64,000 bases of DNA from Paenibacillus soyae (GCF_024623455.1 NZ_JANIPJ010000026.1:19558-83557), one strand, 5' to 3'. Positions 1-8,239 are shown, counted from the first letter of the stretch. Made by a program: numbers and translations. The notes: generated from the letters alone by a model not told the origin.

Positions 1-1111
1 TGCCGTCTTCCTCCTCCGATATCTCGGGCTTCTGATCCAGTACCTCGAATACGCGCTCCGCGCCGGCAACCGCCGACTGGAACAAATTATATTGATTAGC
101 CAGCTGGTTGATCGGCTGGCTGAATTGATTGGAATACTGAAGGAAACTGGCGATGATTCCGACCGTGATCATATCTTGGTAAGCGAAGATCGCTCCGAAT
201 ACGGCAATAACGACGAAGCTCAGGTTCCGCATCGCGTTCATGATCGGCCCCATCGATCCGGAGAAGCTCTGGGCTTTCACGCCGACCGCCCGCAGGCGCT
301 CGTTCATCTCCCGGAATTGGCCGGTATTGGCGGATTCCCTCCCGAACACCTTGACCACCTTCAGTCCCGAGATGTTCTCCTGGACGAAGCCGTTCACTTC
401 CCCAAGATGCTTCTGCTGCTGCGAAAAATATTGCCGCGTATACGACGCGATCTTCTTCGCCAAGAAGGCTGCGACCGGCACCGTCAGCAGCGTGACGAGC
501 GTCATCCAGCCGCTCAGGCTCAGCATCATCGCGACGCTGCCGACCAGAATCAATACGCTGGATATAAGCTGCACCACCGTCTGGTTGAGCGTGTTCGAGA
601 CGTTCGAGATGTCGTTGGTCGTTCGGCTCATCAGCTCGCCGTGCGTCCTCTGATCGAAGAACGACACCGGCAGGCGCTGATAGTGCTCGAACAAGGCTTG
701 CCGCATGTCGCGGACCGTATGCTGGGACAGGCTCGCGGCCGTGTACTGCTGCAACCATGTGAATGCCGCGCCCAGACCGTACACGGCCAATAGGAGGAGG
801 CCCATTCGGACAAGCCCGTCCGCCTGGCGCGGCAGCACATAGTCGTCGATGATGACGCCTATCAAGTAAGGCGCCAGCAGCGTCAGCGCCGTCGTAAGGA
901 CCGTACTGCTAATGACAATCCATAACGCCCGGCGTTGAAGCTTCAGAAAGCCCCATATTCGGCGCAATGTGCCTGCCGTATCCTTGGACCGGACCTTCGG
1001 CGCCTCTCCGTGATGCGGGCCCTGCCTTGGCTGAAAGCCCATTTGCGCGAACGGCTGAGGCGCCCCGCCCGCGCTAGCCTTCGTAGGTTGAGACGGATTG
1101 CTGCGAGACAT
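1..1111 (-). CDS. ABC transporter, permease/ATP-binding half (partial, cut by window edge)
   Basis: The minus frame opens with ATG at 1111 and stays open to base 1, so only the N-terminal 370 residues are present. After a polar, Pro/Gln/Gly-rich leader of about 60 residues come membrane helices of an ABC type 1 exporter domain, with the typical intracellular-loop stretches FFDQRTHGELMSRTTNDIS and ENISGLKVVKVFGRE. The ATP-binding domain lies outside the window. The start overlaps the end of the upstream ABC gene by 38 bases, so the two are translationally coupled. They probably form a heterodimeric exporter of the YfiB/YfiC or BmrC/BmrD kind. The substrate cannot be read from the sequence. Confidence 0.9.
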   Translation of the reverse strand, partial: MSRSNPSQPTKASAGGAPQPFAQMGFQPRQGPHHGEAPKVRSKDTAGTLRRIWGFLKLQRRALWIVISSTVLTTALTLLAPYLIGVIIDDYVLPRQADGLVRMGLLLLAVYGLGAAFTWLQQYTAASLSQHTVRDMRQALFEHYQRLPVSFFDQRTHGELMSRTTNDISNVSNTLNQTVVQLISSVLILVGSVAMMLSLSGWMTLVTLLTVPVAAFLAKKIASYTRQYFSQQQKHLGEVNGFVQENISGLKVVKVFGRESANTGQFREMNERLRAVGVKAQSFSGSMGPIMNAMRNLSFVVIAVFGAIFAYQDMITVGIIASFLQYSNQFSQPINQLANQYNLFQSAVAGAERVFEVLDQKPEISEEEDG

Positions 1112-2846
1112 AAGCCACCCCCTGCTTGCCGTATTGGGAACGATAAATATCCTGGTAAACCGCGCATGTCCGCATCAGCTCATCATGAGTGCCAGAGCCA
1201 ACGATGGCCCCTTCGTCCAGGACCAGAATGTTCTGGGCGTGAATGACGGACGAGATACGCTGGGCGATGAGGAACGTGATGCTATCCTTCATCAGCGGCT
1301 GGAGCGCCGTGCGGAGACGTCCTTCGGTTGCCAGATCGAGCGCGCTCATGCAGTCGTCCATGACGAGAATCGGCGGCTTCACGAGGAGCGCCCGCGCGAT
1401 CGATAACCGCTGCTTCTGGCCGCCCGACAGATTGACGCCCCTCTGTCCCAGCTTCGTATCGTAGCCATCCGGCAGGCTAACGATGAAGTCATGAGCCTGG
1501 GCGATTGCCGCGGCCTCTTCGATTTCCTCCTGCGTGGCGTCCGATCTGCCGAACGCGATATTGTCCCGGATGGTGCCGGAGAACAGAATCGACTCCTGCA
1601 AGATCATCCCGACCTGACCCCGAAGCTCCGGCAGCGGAATATCCCGGATATCCCGGCCGTCGATCCGGATGGAGCCGGACGTCACGTCGTACAGCCGGGG
1701 AATGAGTTGGACCAGCGTGGATTTCCCGGAGCCGGTAGCGCCAATAATGGCAACCGTCTCTCCCCGGCCGGCCTCCAGCTGAATGCCCCGCAGCGCTTGC
1801 TCTCTCACATCCGAAGAGCCGGAATAAGAGAACGACACATCGCGGAATTCCACGCGCTCCGCCGATCGGCCGGGAGCCGCCGCAAGGCTCGCGCTTGCAA
1901 TGTGCGGCTGAGTCTCCAGCACCTCGCGGATGCGGCGTGCGGATACGTTCGCCTGCGAGACGTTCATGAGCAGTCCGCTCACCATCAGCAGGGAAGACAG
2001 CACCTGCACGACATAGTTAACGAACGCGACCAAGTCGCCCACTCGAACGGAAGAATCCCACACCAGATGGCCTCCGTACAGCAGAATCGCCACCATGCAT
2101 ACGTTCATAATGAACGTCGCGATCGGGGTGTTCAGCGCGATGAACCGCGCCGCCTTAATCGAGATGTCCGTGTAATCCCGGTTCACTTCCCGGAAGCGTT
2201 CCGTCTCGTATCGGGCCCGGACGAAAGCTTTGACGACTCGGATCCCGGCCAAATTCTCCTGCATTCTTATATTCACGGAATCGAGCTTCGCCTGCACGCT
2301 TGTGAATAGCGGAGTAGAGAATCGGATAAGGACGACAAGCACGGCGACCAATACGAGCAGCGTTCCGAGCAAAATCAAGCCAAGACGGACGTTCATGAGC
2401 AGCGCCATGACAACGCTGCCGATCAGCAGGCTTGGCGCCCGGACGAGACCCTGCAACGCCATCTGCACCAGGTTCTGCACTTGCAAGACATCGCCCGTCA
2501 TCCGCGTAATGAGGGAGCCCGACTTGAACCGGTCGATATCCTCGAACGAGAACGTCTGGATTTTGGCGAATAAGGCCTCGCGGATGTCCGCTCCGAAATT
2601 TTGAGAGGCGCGGCTCGCGAAGAGGTTGCAGCCCACGCCCGTAATAAGCGACAGCAGCGTGACAACCGCCATCGTGATGCCCGTCTGCTGGATGACGCCG
2701 AAATCGCGCTCAACGACGCCGAAGTTCACGATATGGGCGGCCAGCCGGGGCTGCATCAGATCGAAAAACACCTCCATCATCATGAACAGCGGGCCAAGCA
2801 GGACGAACTTCCAGTAAGGTTTGAGATACGCCTTTAATCCCCACAT
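1074..2846 (-). CDS. ABC transporter, fused permease and ATP-binding protein
   Basis: Full-length half-transporter (590 residues): about six membrane helices in residues 1-310, then a nucleotide-binding domain with Walker A GATGSGKST, signature LSGGQKQR and Walker B ILVMDDCMSALD. The residue after the Walker B Asp, normally the catalytic Glu, is Asp here (MDD). This is a familiar sign of the degenerate ATP site in heterodimeric exporters, and it fits pairing with the overlapping downstream half-transporter. I chose ATG 2846, one base after the preceding stop and behind a GGTGGG site; a GTG at 2861 is an alternative. It is the second gene of an operon that starts with the His-rich small protein. 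Confidence 0.92.
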   Translation of the reverse strand: MWGLKAYLKPYWKFVLLGPLFMMMEVFFDLMQPRLAAHIVNFGVVERDFGVIQQTGITMAVVTLLSLITGVGCNLFASRASQNFGADIREALFAKIQTFSFEDIDRFKSGSLITRMTGDVLQVQNLVQMALQGLVRAPSLLIGSVVMALLMNVRLGLILLGTLLVLVAVLVVLIRFSTPLFTSVQAKLDSVNIRMQENLAGIRVVKAFVRARYETERFREVNRDYTDISIKAARFIALNTPIATFIMNVCMVAILLYGGHLVWDSSVRVGDLVAFVNYVVQVLSSLLMVSGLLMNVSQANVSARRIREVLETQPHIASASLAAAPGRSAERVEFRDVSFSYSGSSDVREQALRGIQLEAGRGETVAIIGATGSGKSTLVQLIPRLYDVTSGSIRIDGRDIRDIPLPELRGQVGMILQESILFSGTIRDNIAFGRSDATQEEIEEAAAIAQAHDFIVSLPDGYDTKLGQRGVNLSGGQKQRLSIARALLVKPPILVMDDCMSALDLATEGRLRTALQPLMKDSITFLIAQRISSVIHAQNILVLDEGAIVGSGTHDELMRTCAVYQDIYRSQYGKQGVAYVSQQSVSTYEG

Positions 2847-2847
2847 G

Positions 2848-3225
2848 CTACTGGGACCCACCCTCGTTGTCTGCTTCTTCGTCGCCTGCCCCTGCCGCCT
2901 CTTCAGCCTCGTTCCCCGCTCCTCCGTCCTCGCTCTCGCGAAGCTCGAAATGCTTCACGTACTCGTCGAGAATTAGCTCGACCGCCTTGAGCTCGCCGAG
3001 CAGCACGCTCTTAATTTCCTGGAACTCCGGCGCCTCCAGCTGCTGCTTAAGCGTCGCCTGCCTGACCTGCAGCCTCTCCAAAAACTCGATCGCCCGCCCC
3101 CGGCGGAACGTCTGGGCGCCGTGACGGTGATGATGCCCGTGCTTCCCTCTATGCCCGCCTCTGCCTCTATGGTTCTCGCCCTTCATGTGGCCATGATCGT
3201 GACCGTGATCGCCAAAACCTCTCAT
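2848..3225 (-). CDS. Histidine-rich small protein, possible metal or stress sensor of the ABC operon
   Basis: 125 residues from ATG 3225, behind AAAGGAGCGGGTG. An in-frame upstream extension to 3318 would run through the operator and is unlikely. The first 40 residues are packed with His and Gly (HGHDHGH, HGHHHRHG). They are followed by a helical segment (about residues 40-95, coiled-coil-like EFLERLQVRQATLKQQLE) and an acidic tail rich in Glu, Asp, Gly and Ala. There is no recognisable DNA-binding motif. Leading the ABC exporter operon under a strong palindrome, it could bind metal or modulate the exporter, but that is inference. I do not recognise a characterised family. Confidence 0.75.
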   Translation of the reverse strand: MRGFGDHGHDHGHMKGENHRGRGGHRGKHGHHHRHGAQTFRRGRAIEFLERLQVRQATLKQQLEAPEFQEIKSVLLGELKAVELILDEYVKHFELRESEDGGAGNEAEEAAGAGDEEADNEGGSQ

Positions 3226-3241
3226 TGTCACCCGCTCCTTT

Positions 3242-3290
3242 GTATACGTTTGTATACAAACACTGTATACAAACGTATACGCGTTGTCAA
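3242..3290 (-). promoter_or_regulatory. Promoter with perfect 17-bp inverted-repeat operator
   Basis: GTATACGTTTGTATACA (3242-3258) and its exact reverse complement (3264-3280) are separated by 5 bases, so GTATAC occurs four times. On the minus strand, TTGACA (3285-3290), a 17-base spacer and TACAGT (3262-3267) form a plausible promoter whose -10 lies inside the palindrome. A repressor bound here would occlude the promoter of the His-rich protein/ABC exporter operon. No candidate regulator gene lies in the visible operon. Confidence 0.75.
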
Positions 3291-3300
3291 TCGACAACGC

Positions 3301-3331
3301 AAAAAAGCCCGTTCCCATGAAGGAACGAGCG
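3301..3331 (-). terminator. Rho-independent terminator of the YdeI-like gene
   Basis: On the minus strand a GCTCGTTCC/GGGAACGGGC hairpin is followed directly by six T residues, 37 bases after the stop of the gene ending at 3368. Confidence 0.8.
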
Positions 3332-3367
3332 AGGTTAAAAGGCTACAGGCCGTCGCCAAGCAGTCGG

Positions 3368-3820
3368 CTATTGAAGCTTGCCTTCGCTCAGCAGCCCGAC
3401 GGACTTCTCAATGCGACGCTGCCTGGTCTCGGCGCTCTTGGCGCCTTCGATATTCAACACGAATCGGCGTTTGTTGCTGTAGGACAAGCCGTCATAGAAC
3501 TGCTTCGCCTCGGCACTTCGGTCCAGCGCTTCCGCGAAATCCGCCGGCGTCTCCACCTCGCGCGGCGCGGTGTCCAGCTCGAGCGTGACCTCGATGTCGT
3601 CCCCGGCCTGAATGCCCGCGCCCTCGCGATGCTCCTGGCTGACCGGCAGCATATACCTGCCTCCCATGGACGCAATCGTACTGCGGTACGAATACGACCC
3701 GATCGTCACCTTGACGGGCGGCTTCTTGCCCGCGACGAGCGTCTCGACGATTTCGTCCGGGACATGAATGCCCGTGGCGGTTTTTTTGGCCAATTCAAGC
3801 GTCGTTCTGAATGTCAGCAT
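3368..3820 (-). CDS. YdeI/OmpD-associated, DUF1905-type protein
   Basis: 150 residues. The N-terminal half is a DUF1905-like beta-barrel (KVTIGSYSYRSTIASMGGRYMLP through DIEVTLELD). The C-terminal half matches the bacteriocin-protection YdeI/OmpD-associated domain (PADFAEALDRSAEAKQFYDGLSYSNKRRFVLNIEGAKSAETRQRRIEK). Proteins of this kind are common in Bacillota and have no settled biochemical role. The start lies 3 bases after the stop of the upstream hydrolase gene, so the two are probably co-transcribed and coupled. Confidence 0.85.
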   Translation of the reverse strand: MLTFRTTLELAKKTATGIHVPDEIVETLVAGKKPPVKVTIGSYSYRSTIASMGGRYMLPVSQEHREGAGIQAGDDIEVTLELDTAPREVETPADFAEALDRSAEAKQFYDGLSYSNKRRFVLNIEGAKSAETRQRRIEKSVGLLSEGKLQ

Positions 3821-3822
3821 CG

Positions 3823-4632
3823 TTACCCCCTCCGACTCTCTTGATAAAATGACGCAAGCACGGGAGCGAGCGCCCCTGGCTTCACGATATGCGTCTCGCC
3901 CTCAAGCATACGCAGCCCCGCGTTCGGCAAGACGCCGGCGAGCGACTTCATCCCCGCTTGCAACCAGGCCGGGCTCTTGCCGCCGTAGACGACGAGCGTC
4001 GGGACAGCCGCGCCGGACCATTGTCCGGCTGGCAGCGGCTTGCCGCGCTGGTAGTCCGCCGTCAGCATCGTATCATGCGGGAGCGTATGGGCGACGGCCT
4101 TCAGCTTCTTCCACGCGGGCATCATCGGCATTATCGCCACCGCGAACGCGGGCAAGCCCACGCCTCTTCGCATGAAATGCTTAACCGCGGCACCTCGCTT
4201 CCCCGCCGCGAGCAAACGATTCATGACCGCCGCGTAATCGTCCCGCACCGGCGGGCGGCTGCCCTCCACGACGAACGGCGCTTCATAGAGAGCAAGCATC
4301 CGAACGGAAGGAAGACGGCTCGCCGCTTCGAGCGCCAATGCCGCACCCGACGATATTCCGTACAGGAAAGCCGATCCCCCCGCCTCCCCGATCAGGGCGG
4401 CGATATCCTCCACTTCCCGCTCAATCGCATACGGCCCCGCTTGATCGCTCTCTCCCCGGCCCCTTCGGTCGTATGTATACACGGTGAATTGCGGCGCCAA
4501 TTGCTCCGCAAGCGGCTCGTTCGGCCCGGATTCCCTATAGCAGAGGGCGCCGTCTACCAGGATTAAGGCCGGGCCTTCCCCTCTTCTTGTAAAAGCAATG
4601 GACGTGCCGTCTTTCGATTGGACGCGATTCAT
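3823..4632 (-). CDS. Alpha/beta hydrolase
   Basis: 269 residues with the alpha/beta-hydrolase layout: oxyanion-strand region ALILVDGALCYR, the YDRRGRGESD strand-turn typical of the family, nucleophile elbow GISSG near residue 95, and a C-terminal ETHIV supplying the likely catalytic His. The family covers esterases, haloperoxidase-like and C-C hydrolases, and the substrate is unknown. It sits directly upstream of, and is probably coupled to, the YdeI-like gene. Confidence 0.88.
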   Translation of the reverse strand: MNRVQSKDGTSIAFTRRGEGPALILVDGALCYRESGPNEPLAEQLAPQFTVYTYDRRGRGESDQAGPYAIEREVEDIAALIGEAGGSAFLYGISSGAALALEAASRLPSVRMLALYEAPFVVEGSRPPVRDDYAAVMNRLLAAGKRGAAVKHFMRRGVGLPAFAVAIMPMMPAWKKLKAVAHTLPHDTMLTADYQRGKPLPAGQWSGAAVPTLVVYGGKSPAWLQAGMKSLAGVLPNAGLRMLEGETHIVKPGALAPVLASFYQESRRG

Positions 4633-4711
4633 CCGATCATCCCTCTTTCCATTCAGGCTTTTACTCTAACGACGAACCACTTCCCCGGAAATCGACACGT
4701 CCTCAAAAAAA

Positions 4712-5080
4712 TTATTTCGCTTCCGGCACGTTCCGGATCGTGACCGCCTGACCGGACTCCGCAATATACTCCTTACCCCATTCGTACATGAGATCCAGTA
4801 TCGGAATCAAGCTTTGGCCGCGGGTCGTCAAGCTGTACTCTACCTTGGGCGGCACGACGGGATAGACGACCCGGTCGACGATGCCGTCCTCCTCCAGCTC
4901 CCTCAGCTGCGTCGTCAGCATGCGCTGGGTAATATCGGGGATGAGCGCTTTCAGCTGGCTGAAGCGTTTCGTCCCTTCTTTGCCCAGGTGCCACATGATG
5001 ATCATCTTCCACTTTCCGCCGATGATAGAGAGCGTCAGCTCCTTCTCGCAGTTGAATACCTTCTCCGTATTTCTGGACAT
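4712..5080 (-). CDS. hxlR: HxlR-family transcriptional regulator
   Basis: 122 residues from ATG 5080 behind GGGGATGGAG; an in-frame ATG at 5107 lacks such a site. It has the MarR-like winged helix of the HxlR family: CEKELTLSIIGGKWKMIIMWHL, then FSQLKALIPDITQRMLTTQLRELEEDGIV and the wing PPKVEYSLTTRG. A Cys near the N-terminus (FNCEKEL) corresponds to the conserved family Cys. In Bacillus subtilis HxlR activates the divergent hxlAB genes in response to formaldehyde. The same divergent arrangement here supports that role. Confidence 0.88.
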   Translation of the reverse strand: MSRNTEKVFNCEKELTLSIIGGKWKMIIMWHLGKEGTKRFSQLKALIPDITQRMLTTQLRELEEDGIVDRVVYPVVPPKVEYSLTTRGQSLIPILDLMYEWGKEYIAESGQAVTIRNVPEAK

Positions 5081-5146
5081 GATGCTCCATCCCCTTCTTT
5101 GTCCCATAGTATACTTTCCGACACTATATAATAAAAATGTGCCTAC

Positions 5147-5175
5147 TTACAAGAAAAATACTGTCTCGCTATAAT
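5147..5175 (+). promoter_or_regulatory. Probable hxlAB promoter
   Basis: TTACAA (5147-5152), 17 bases, TATAAT (5170-5175), in the gap between divergent hxlR and hxlA. The near-palindromic AT-rich stretch just upstream (about 5106-5132) is a candidate HxlR binding region, by analogy with B. subtilis only. Confidence 0.6.
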
Positions 5176-5241
5176 AAAACCGCAAGCGGAACACGCATAA
5201 CGATGCGAAATCATTCAAAATTCGAAGGAGGCACCTGCCCT

Positions 5242-5874
5242 ATGAAACTGCAGTTAGCGCTCGATCTGGTCAACATTCCGGAAGCCAAGGAAGTCGTCAA
5301 GGAGGTTCAGGAGTTCATCGATATCGTGGAGATCGGCACGCCGGTCGTCATCAACGAGGGCTTGCGCGCGGTCAAGGAAATCAAGGAGGCGTTCCCGGAT
5401 CTGGAAGTGCTGGCCGATCTGAAAATCATGGACGCCGGCGCCTATGAAGTGCTGAAGGCTTCCGAGGCGGGAGCCGATTATATTACCGTGCTCGGCGCGA
5501 CCGACGACTCCACGATCCGCGGCGCGGTCGAGGAAGCCCGGAAACACGGCAAACAAATTGTCGTCGACATGATTAACGTCAAAAACCTCGAGCAGCGCGC
5601 CCGCGAGGTCGACGCGCTCGGCGTAGACTACATCTGCGTCCACACCGGCTACGATCTGCAGGCCGAAGGCGAGAACTCCTTCGAGCAGCTTCGCGTGATC
5701 AAGAGCGTCGTGAAAAACGCCAAGACGGCGATTGCCGGCGGCATCAAGCTGGCTACTCTGCCGGAAGTCGTCGCGGCTTCTCCGGATCTCGTCATCGTCG
5801 GCGGCGGCATTACCGGCCACTCCGACAAACGCGCCGCGGCTGCCGAGATGAGACAGCTCATCGCGGCCCGATAA
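5242..5874 (+). CDS. hxlA: 3-hexulose-6-phosphate synthase
   Basis: 210 residues, the usual length. ATG 5242 follows GAAGGAGG at good spacing; the longer frame upstream is not needed. It is a TIM-barrel enzyme of the OMP decarboxylase superfamily: MKLQLALDLVNIPEA, VEIGTPVVINEG, VLADLKIMDAG (the DxKxxD metal/phosphate motif), CVHTGYD, AGGIKLATLPEV and VIVGGGITGHSD. It condenses formaldehyde with ribulose 5-phosphate to hexulose 6-phosphate, the first step of the ribulose monophosphate route for formaldehyde detoxification. It forms an operon with hxlB one base downstream. Confidence 0.96.
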   Translation: MKLQLALDLVNIPEAKEVVKEVQEFIDIVEIGTPVVINEGLRAVKEIKEAFPDLEVLADLKIMDAGAYEVLKASEAGADYITVLGATDDSTIRGAVEEARKHGKQIVVDMINVKNLEQRAREVDALGVDYICVHTGYDLQAEGENSFEQLRVIKSVVKNAKTAIAGGIKLATLPEVVAASPDLVIVGGGITGHSDKRAAAAEMRQLIAAR

Positions 5875-5875
5875 G

Positions 5876-6436
5876 ATGGCTGCGACGATCAAAGGCCACG
5901 TCGCTCGAATCGTCACGGAGCTCGAGCGGGCGGCCAATTCGCTGGCGGACGCATCCGGCGAGCAGCTTGCAGAGGCCATCCTGGGCGCCGATCAGGTCTT
6001 CGTCGCCGGAGCCGGACGGTCGGGCCTCATGATGAAGGCTTTCGCCATGCGCCTGATGCATCTCGGCATTCGCGCTCATGTCGTAGGCGAATCGGTAACG
6101 CCCGGCATAACCGGGAAGGACCTCTTGGTAATCGGCTCCGGCTCGGGCGAAACCCGGAGCTTGATCGGCATGACCGACAAGGCCCAGTCGCTCCGGGCCA
6201 CGGTTGCGGCGGTGACCATTCAGCCGCAGTCCTCCATCGGTTCCCGCGCCGATATCGTCGTTCCGCTGCCGGGCGTGCCCAAGGACCGCGACGGCACCGA
6301 GCTGACGGTCCAGCCGATGGGCTCCCTGTACGAGCAGACGCTGCTGCTCTTCCTGGATGCGGTCATTCTCCGCATCATGGAATTCCGCGAGCGGGACTCC
6401 CGCGCGATGTACGGGAATCACGCGAATCTCGAATGA
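5876..6436 (+). CDS. hxlB: 6-phospho-3-hexuloisomerase
   Basis: 186 residues. SIS-domain sugar isomerase with the phosphate-binding segment FVAGAGRSGLMMKAFAMRLMHLG and the second signature GSGSGETRSLI. It converts hexulose 6-phosphate to fructose 6-phosphate, completing formaldehyde fixation started by HxlA. The start is one base after the hxlA stop without a strong site of its own, so translational coupling is likely. Confidence 0.95.
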   Translation: MAATIKGHVARIVTELERAANSLADASGEQLAEAILGADQVFVAGAGRSGLMMKAFAMRLMHLGIRAHVVGESVTPGITGKDLLVIGSGSGETRSLIGMTDKAQSLRATVAAVTIQPQSSIGSRADIVVPLPGVPKDRDGTELTVQPMGSLYEQTLLLFLDAVILRIMEFRERDSRAMYGNHANLE

Positions 6437-6650
6437 AAGGAATAACGGACAATGTACCGCTATTTCTCCGCCAGAAGGCGGTTTAAGCAAAAATAACGCC
6501 GAAAGTACCTCTATTTCCGCCGACTGGAAGGCCTTTTACGGTCTCCATCCGAACTAGAGGTACTTTGGGCGTTATGGGGTTTACAGTATGATGGCGGGCT
6601 CGCAATAACGCCATTTTTGCCGCTATTGCCCGGCAAACCTCCTGCTGCCG
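6437..6650. repeat. Intergenic inverted-repeat cluster (GCCGCTATT-type elements)
   Basis: Gene-free stretch after hxlB. A 21-base arm (6493-6513, ataacgccgaaag...) is matched in reverse complement at 6555-6575 with one mismatch. Further short imperfect hairpins of AATAACGSC/GCCGCTATT type lie at about 6443 and 6603-6628. Similar words recur at 14,745-14,935. They may act as hxlAB 3' structures, or be copies of a dispersed palindromic element. Confidence 0.6.
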
Positions 6651-6699
6651 TCGGCTAACTGTCGGCTGGCTGCCGGCTAATTACCAAGCGCAATCAGCC

Positions 6700-7566
6700 T
6701 TACGCGTTCGACGCAGCCATGATCTGACGAAGCGCCTCCCGAACCGGCGTCAGAGGACGGCCCAGCAGCTTCTCGAAGTCGCCGCTCTCCACCTCCAGGT
6801 TGCCTTCCCGGATGCCTTGCTGAATGCCGACGAGGATCGGGATCACGAAGTCCGGCACGCCGGCGTTCTTCATGATGTCGGCATAACCGGCATCATCGAC
6901 TTGGACGACCGGCACTTCCTTGCCGAGCACGTCGCCAAGCGCGGACGCCAGCGCTTCCTGGGTCAGCAATACGCCGGACAATTCATAAATCGTATTCTCA
7001 TGTCCCTCGCCTCCGAGGACCGCCGCAGCTGCATCTGCGTACTCCTGCTGAAGAGCCCAGCCGACCTTAGCGGCGCCCGCGGACGTGACCCACGGCGCTC
7101 CAGCCAGTACGCCTTGGATGCTCGAGATTTCGTTCTCGAGGTACCAGTTATTGCGCAGGAACGAATACGGGATGCCCGTCTTCCGGATGGCTTCTTCGGT
7201 CGCTTGATGCGGCTCGGCGAGGAACAGCTTGCTGTCTGCCGCATTAGCCACGCTCGTATACGCGATGAAGCCGACTCCCGCGCGAGCCGCCGCTTCGACC
7301 GCGTTCGTATGCTGGCGAATCCGCGTCTCCGTATCGCCGTCGGCGGAGATGATCAGAATCCGGTCGATGCCAGCGAACGCCGCGTCCAGCGACTCCGGCT
7401 GGTCGAAATCGCCTTGGCGAACGTCCACTCCGAGGGCGCGAAGGCTCGCCGCCTTCTCCGGGTTGCGCACGCTGACGGCCAAGTCGCCCGCCGGTACGGT
7501 TTTCAATAGAGCCTCCACCACTTTGGATCCCAGCTTGCCTGTTGCTCCTGTCACTAATACCTTCAT
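6700..7566 (-). CDS. NmrA-like SDR-family oxidoreductase (QorB/YtfG type)
   Basis: 288 residues. N-terminal Rossmann motif VTGATGKLGSKV, with SVRNPEKAASLRALGVDVRQGDFDQPESL as in NmrA-like quinone oxidoreductases, then AYTSVANAADS and the conserved LRNNWYLEN. The family is an atypical short-chain dehydrogenase that binds NADPH and can reduce quinones or sense redox state. It lies downstream of an Rrf2 regulator, and both carry the same operator-like motif upstream, which suggests control by that regulator. Confidence 0.88.
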   Translation of the reverse strand: MKVLVTGATGKLGSKVVEALLKTVPAGDLAVSVRNPEKAASLRALGVDVRQGDFDQPESLDAAFAGIDRILIISADGDTETRIRQHTNAVEAAARAGVGFIAYTSVANAADSKLFLAEPHQATEEAIRKTGIPYSFLRNNWYLENEISSIQGVLAGAPWVTSAGAAKVGWALQQEYADAAAAVLGGEGHENTIYELSGVLLTQEALASALGDVLGKEVPVVQVDDAGYADIMKNAGVPDFVIPILVGIQQGIREGNLEVESGDFEKLLGRPLTPVREALRQIMAASNA

Positions 7567-7604
7567 TTCTCCTCTACCTCCATTTATTTGTTTTGATTTA
7601 TTAT

Positions 7605-7627
7605 GTTATAACCAAACTGGTTACAAC
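7605..7627 (-). promoter_or_regulatory. Candidate Rrf2 operator upstream of the NmrA-like gene
   Basis: GTTATAACC-AAACT-GGTTACAAC, an inverted repeat in the promoter region. It closely resembles the motif at 8113-8135 in front of the Rrf2 gene. Confidence 0.6.
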
Positions 7628-7631
7628 ATGT

Positions 7632-7662
7632 GTAAAAATAAAAGCTCTCTTAACAGAGCTCC
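7632..7662 (-). terminator. Terminator of the Rrf2 gene
   Basis: Minus-strand hairpin AGCTCT-GTTAAG-AGAGCT followed by TTTTATTTTTA, 20 bases after the stop of the regulator gene. Confidence 0.75.
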
Positions 7663-7682
7663 TATTTAAACTTGATAGGTGA

Positions 7683-8099
7683 TTATTCAAACTTCGTGAT
7701 CAGCTGATCGAGCGTCGTCTGCGCGAGTCTCTGCTCCATCACCAGCTGCGCTTCTCTCAGCTCATCCTGCAGCACCTGCTCGATATTCCGGCCTACGGGA
7801 CAAGCCATATTCGGTCCCTCGTGAATGCGGAACAGCTGATTCTCCTCGGCCACGTTCACCGCGCGGTAAATATCGAGAAGCGTAATCCGGTTAGGCTCCT
7901 TCCGCAATGAAGCGCCGCCCACGCCGGCGCGCACATCCACTAATCCCGCCTTCTTCAGCATGCCCATAATCCGCCGGATGACGACGGGATTCGTATTCAC
8001 GCTCCCCGCAATGAAGTCCCCGGTGCAATCCTGCGGACTGGCCGCGATAAGGGAGAGGGTATGAACCGCCATCGAAAAGCGCGTACTGATCTGCTTCAT
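7683..8099 (-). CDS. Rrf2-family transcriptional regulator (YwnA-like)
   Basis: 138 residues from ATG 8099 (MKQISTRFSMAVHTLSLIA). In-frame upstream ATGs lie within the operator region and are less likely. The winged helix includes TGDFIAGSVNTNPVVIRRIMGMLKKAGLVDVRAGVGGASL, the standard Rrf2 recognition helix and wing. Only one Cys (MACPVG) is seen in the sensor segment where Fe-S members have three, so an iron-sulfur cluster is unlikely and YwnA-like disulfide or ligand sensing fits better. It probably represses itself and the NmrA-like oxidoreductase through the shared motif. Confidence 0.87.
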   Translation of the reverse strand: MKQISTRFSMAVHTLSLIAASPQDCTGDFIAGSVNTNPVVIRRIMGMLKKAGLVDVRAGVGGASLRKEPNRITLLDIYRAVNVAEENQLFRIHEGPNMACPVGRNIEQVLQDELREAQLVMEQRLAQTTLDQLITKFE

Positions 8100-8112
8100 G
8101 TGCATCACCACC

Positions 8113-8135
8113 GTTGTAACCATTTTAGTTACTTC
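8113..8135 (-). promoter_or_regulatory. Candidate Rrf2 autoregulatory operator
   Basis: GTTGTAACC-ATTTTA-GTTAC, 14 bases upstream of the regulator start. It matches the site before the oxidoreductase gene at most positions. Confidence 0.6.
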
Positions 8136-8239
8136 TAAATGTTTTGTCAAGAACCATCAGAGGTAGCCGTGCATTCGCATCCGGGGCCCGCAGCTCGGTC
8201 ATCCATGAAAGCCTGTCCGCCTCCGCCGCCCCGGAGCCC

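Noticed and set aside
2848..3318. 31-residue N-terminal extension of the His-rich protein
   Set aside because: It would be translated through the operator and promoter; ATG 3225 has a clear ribosome site.
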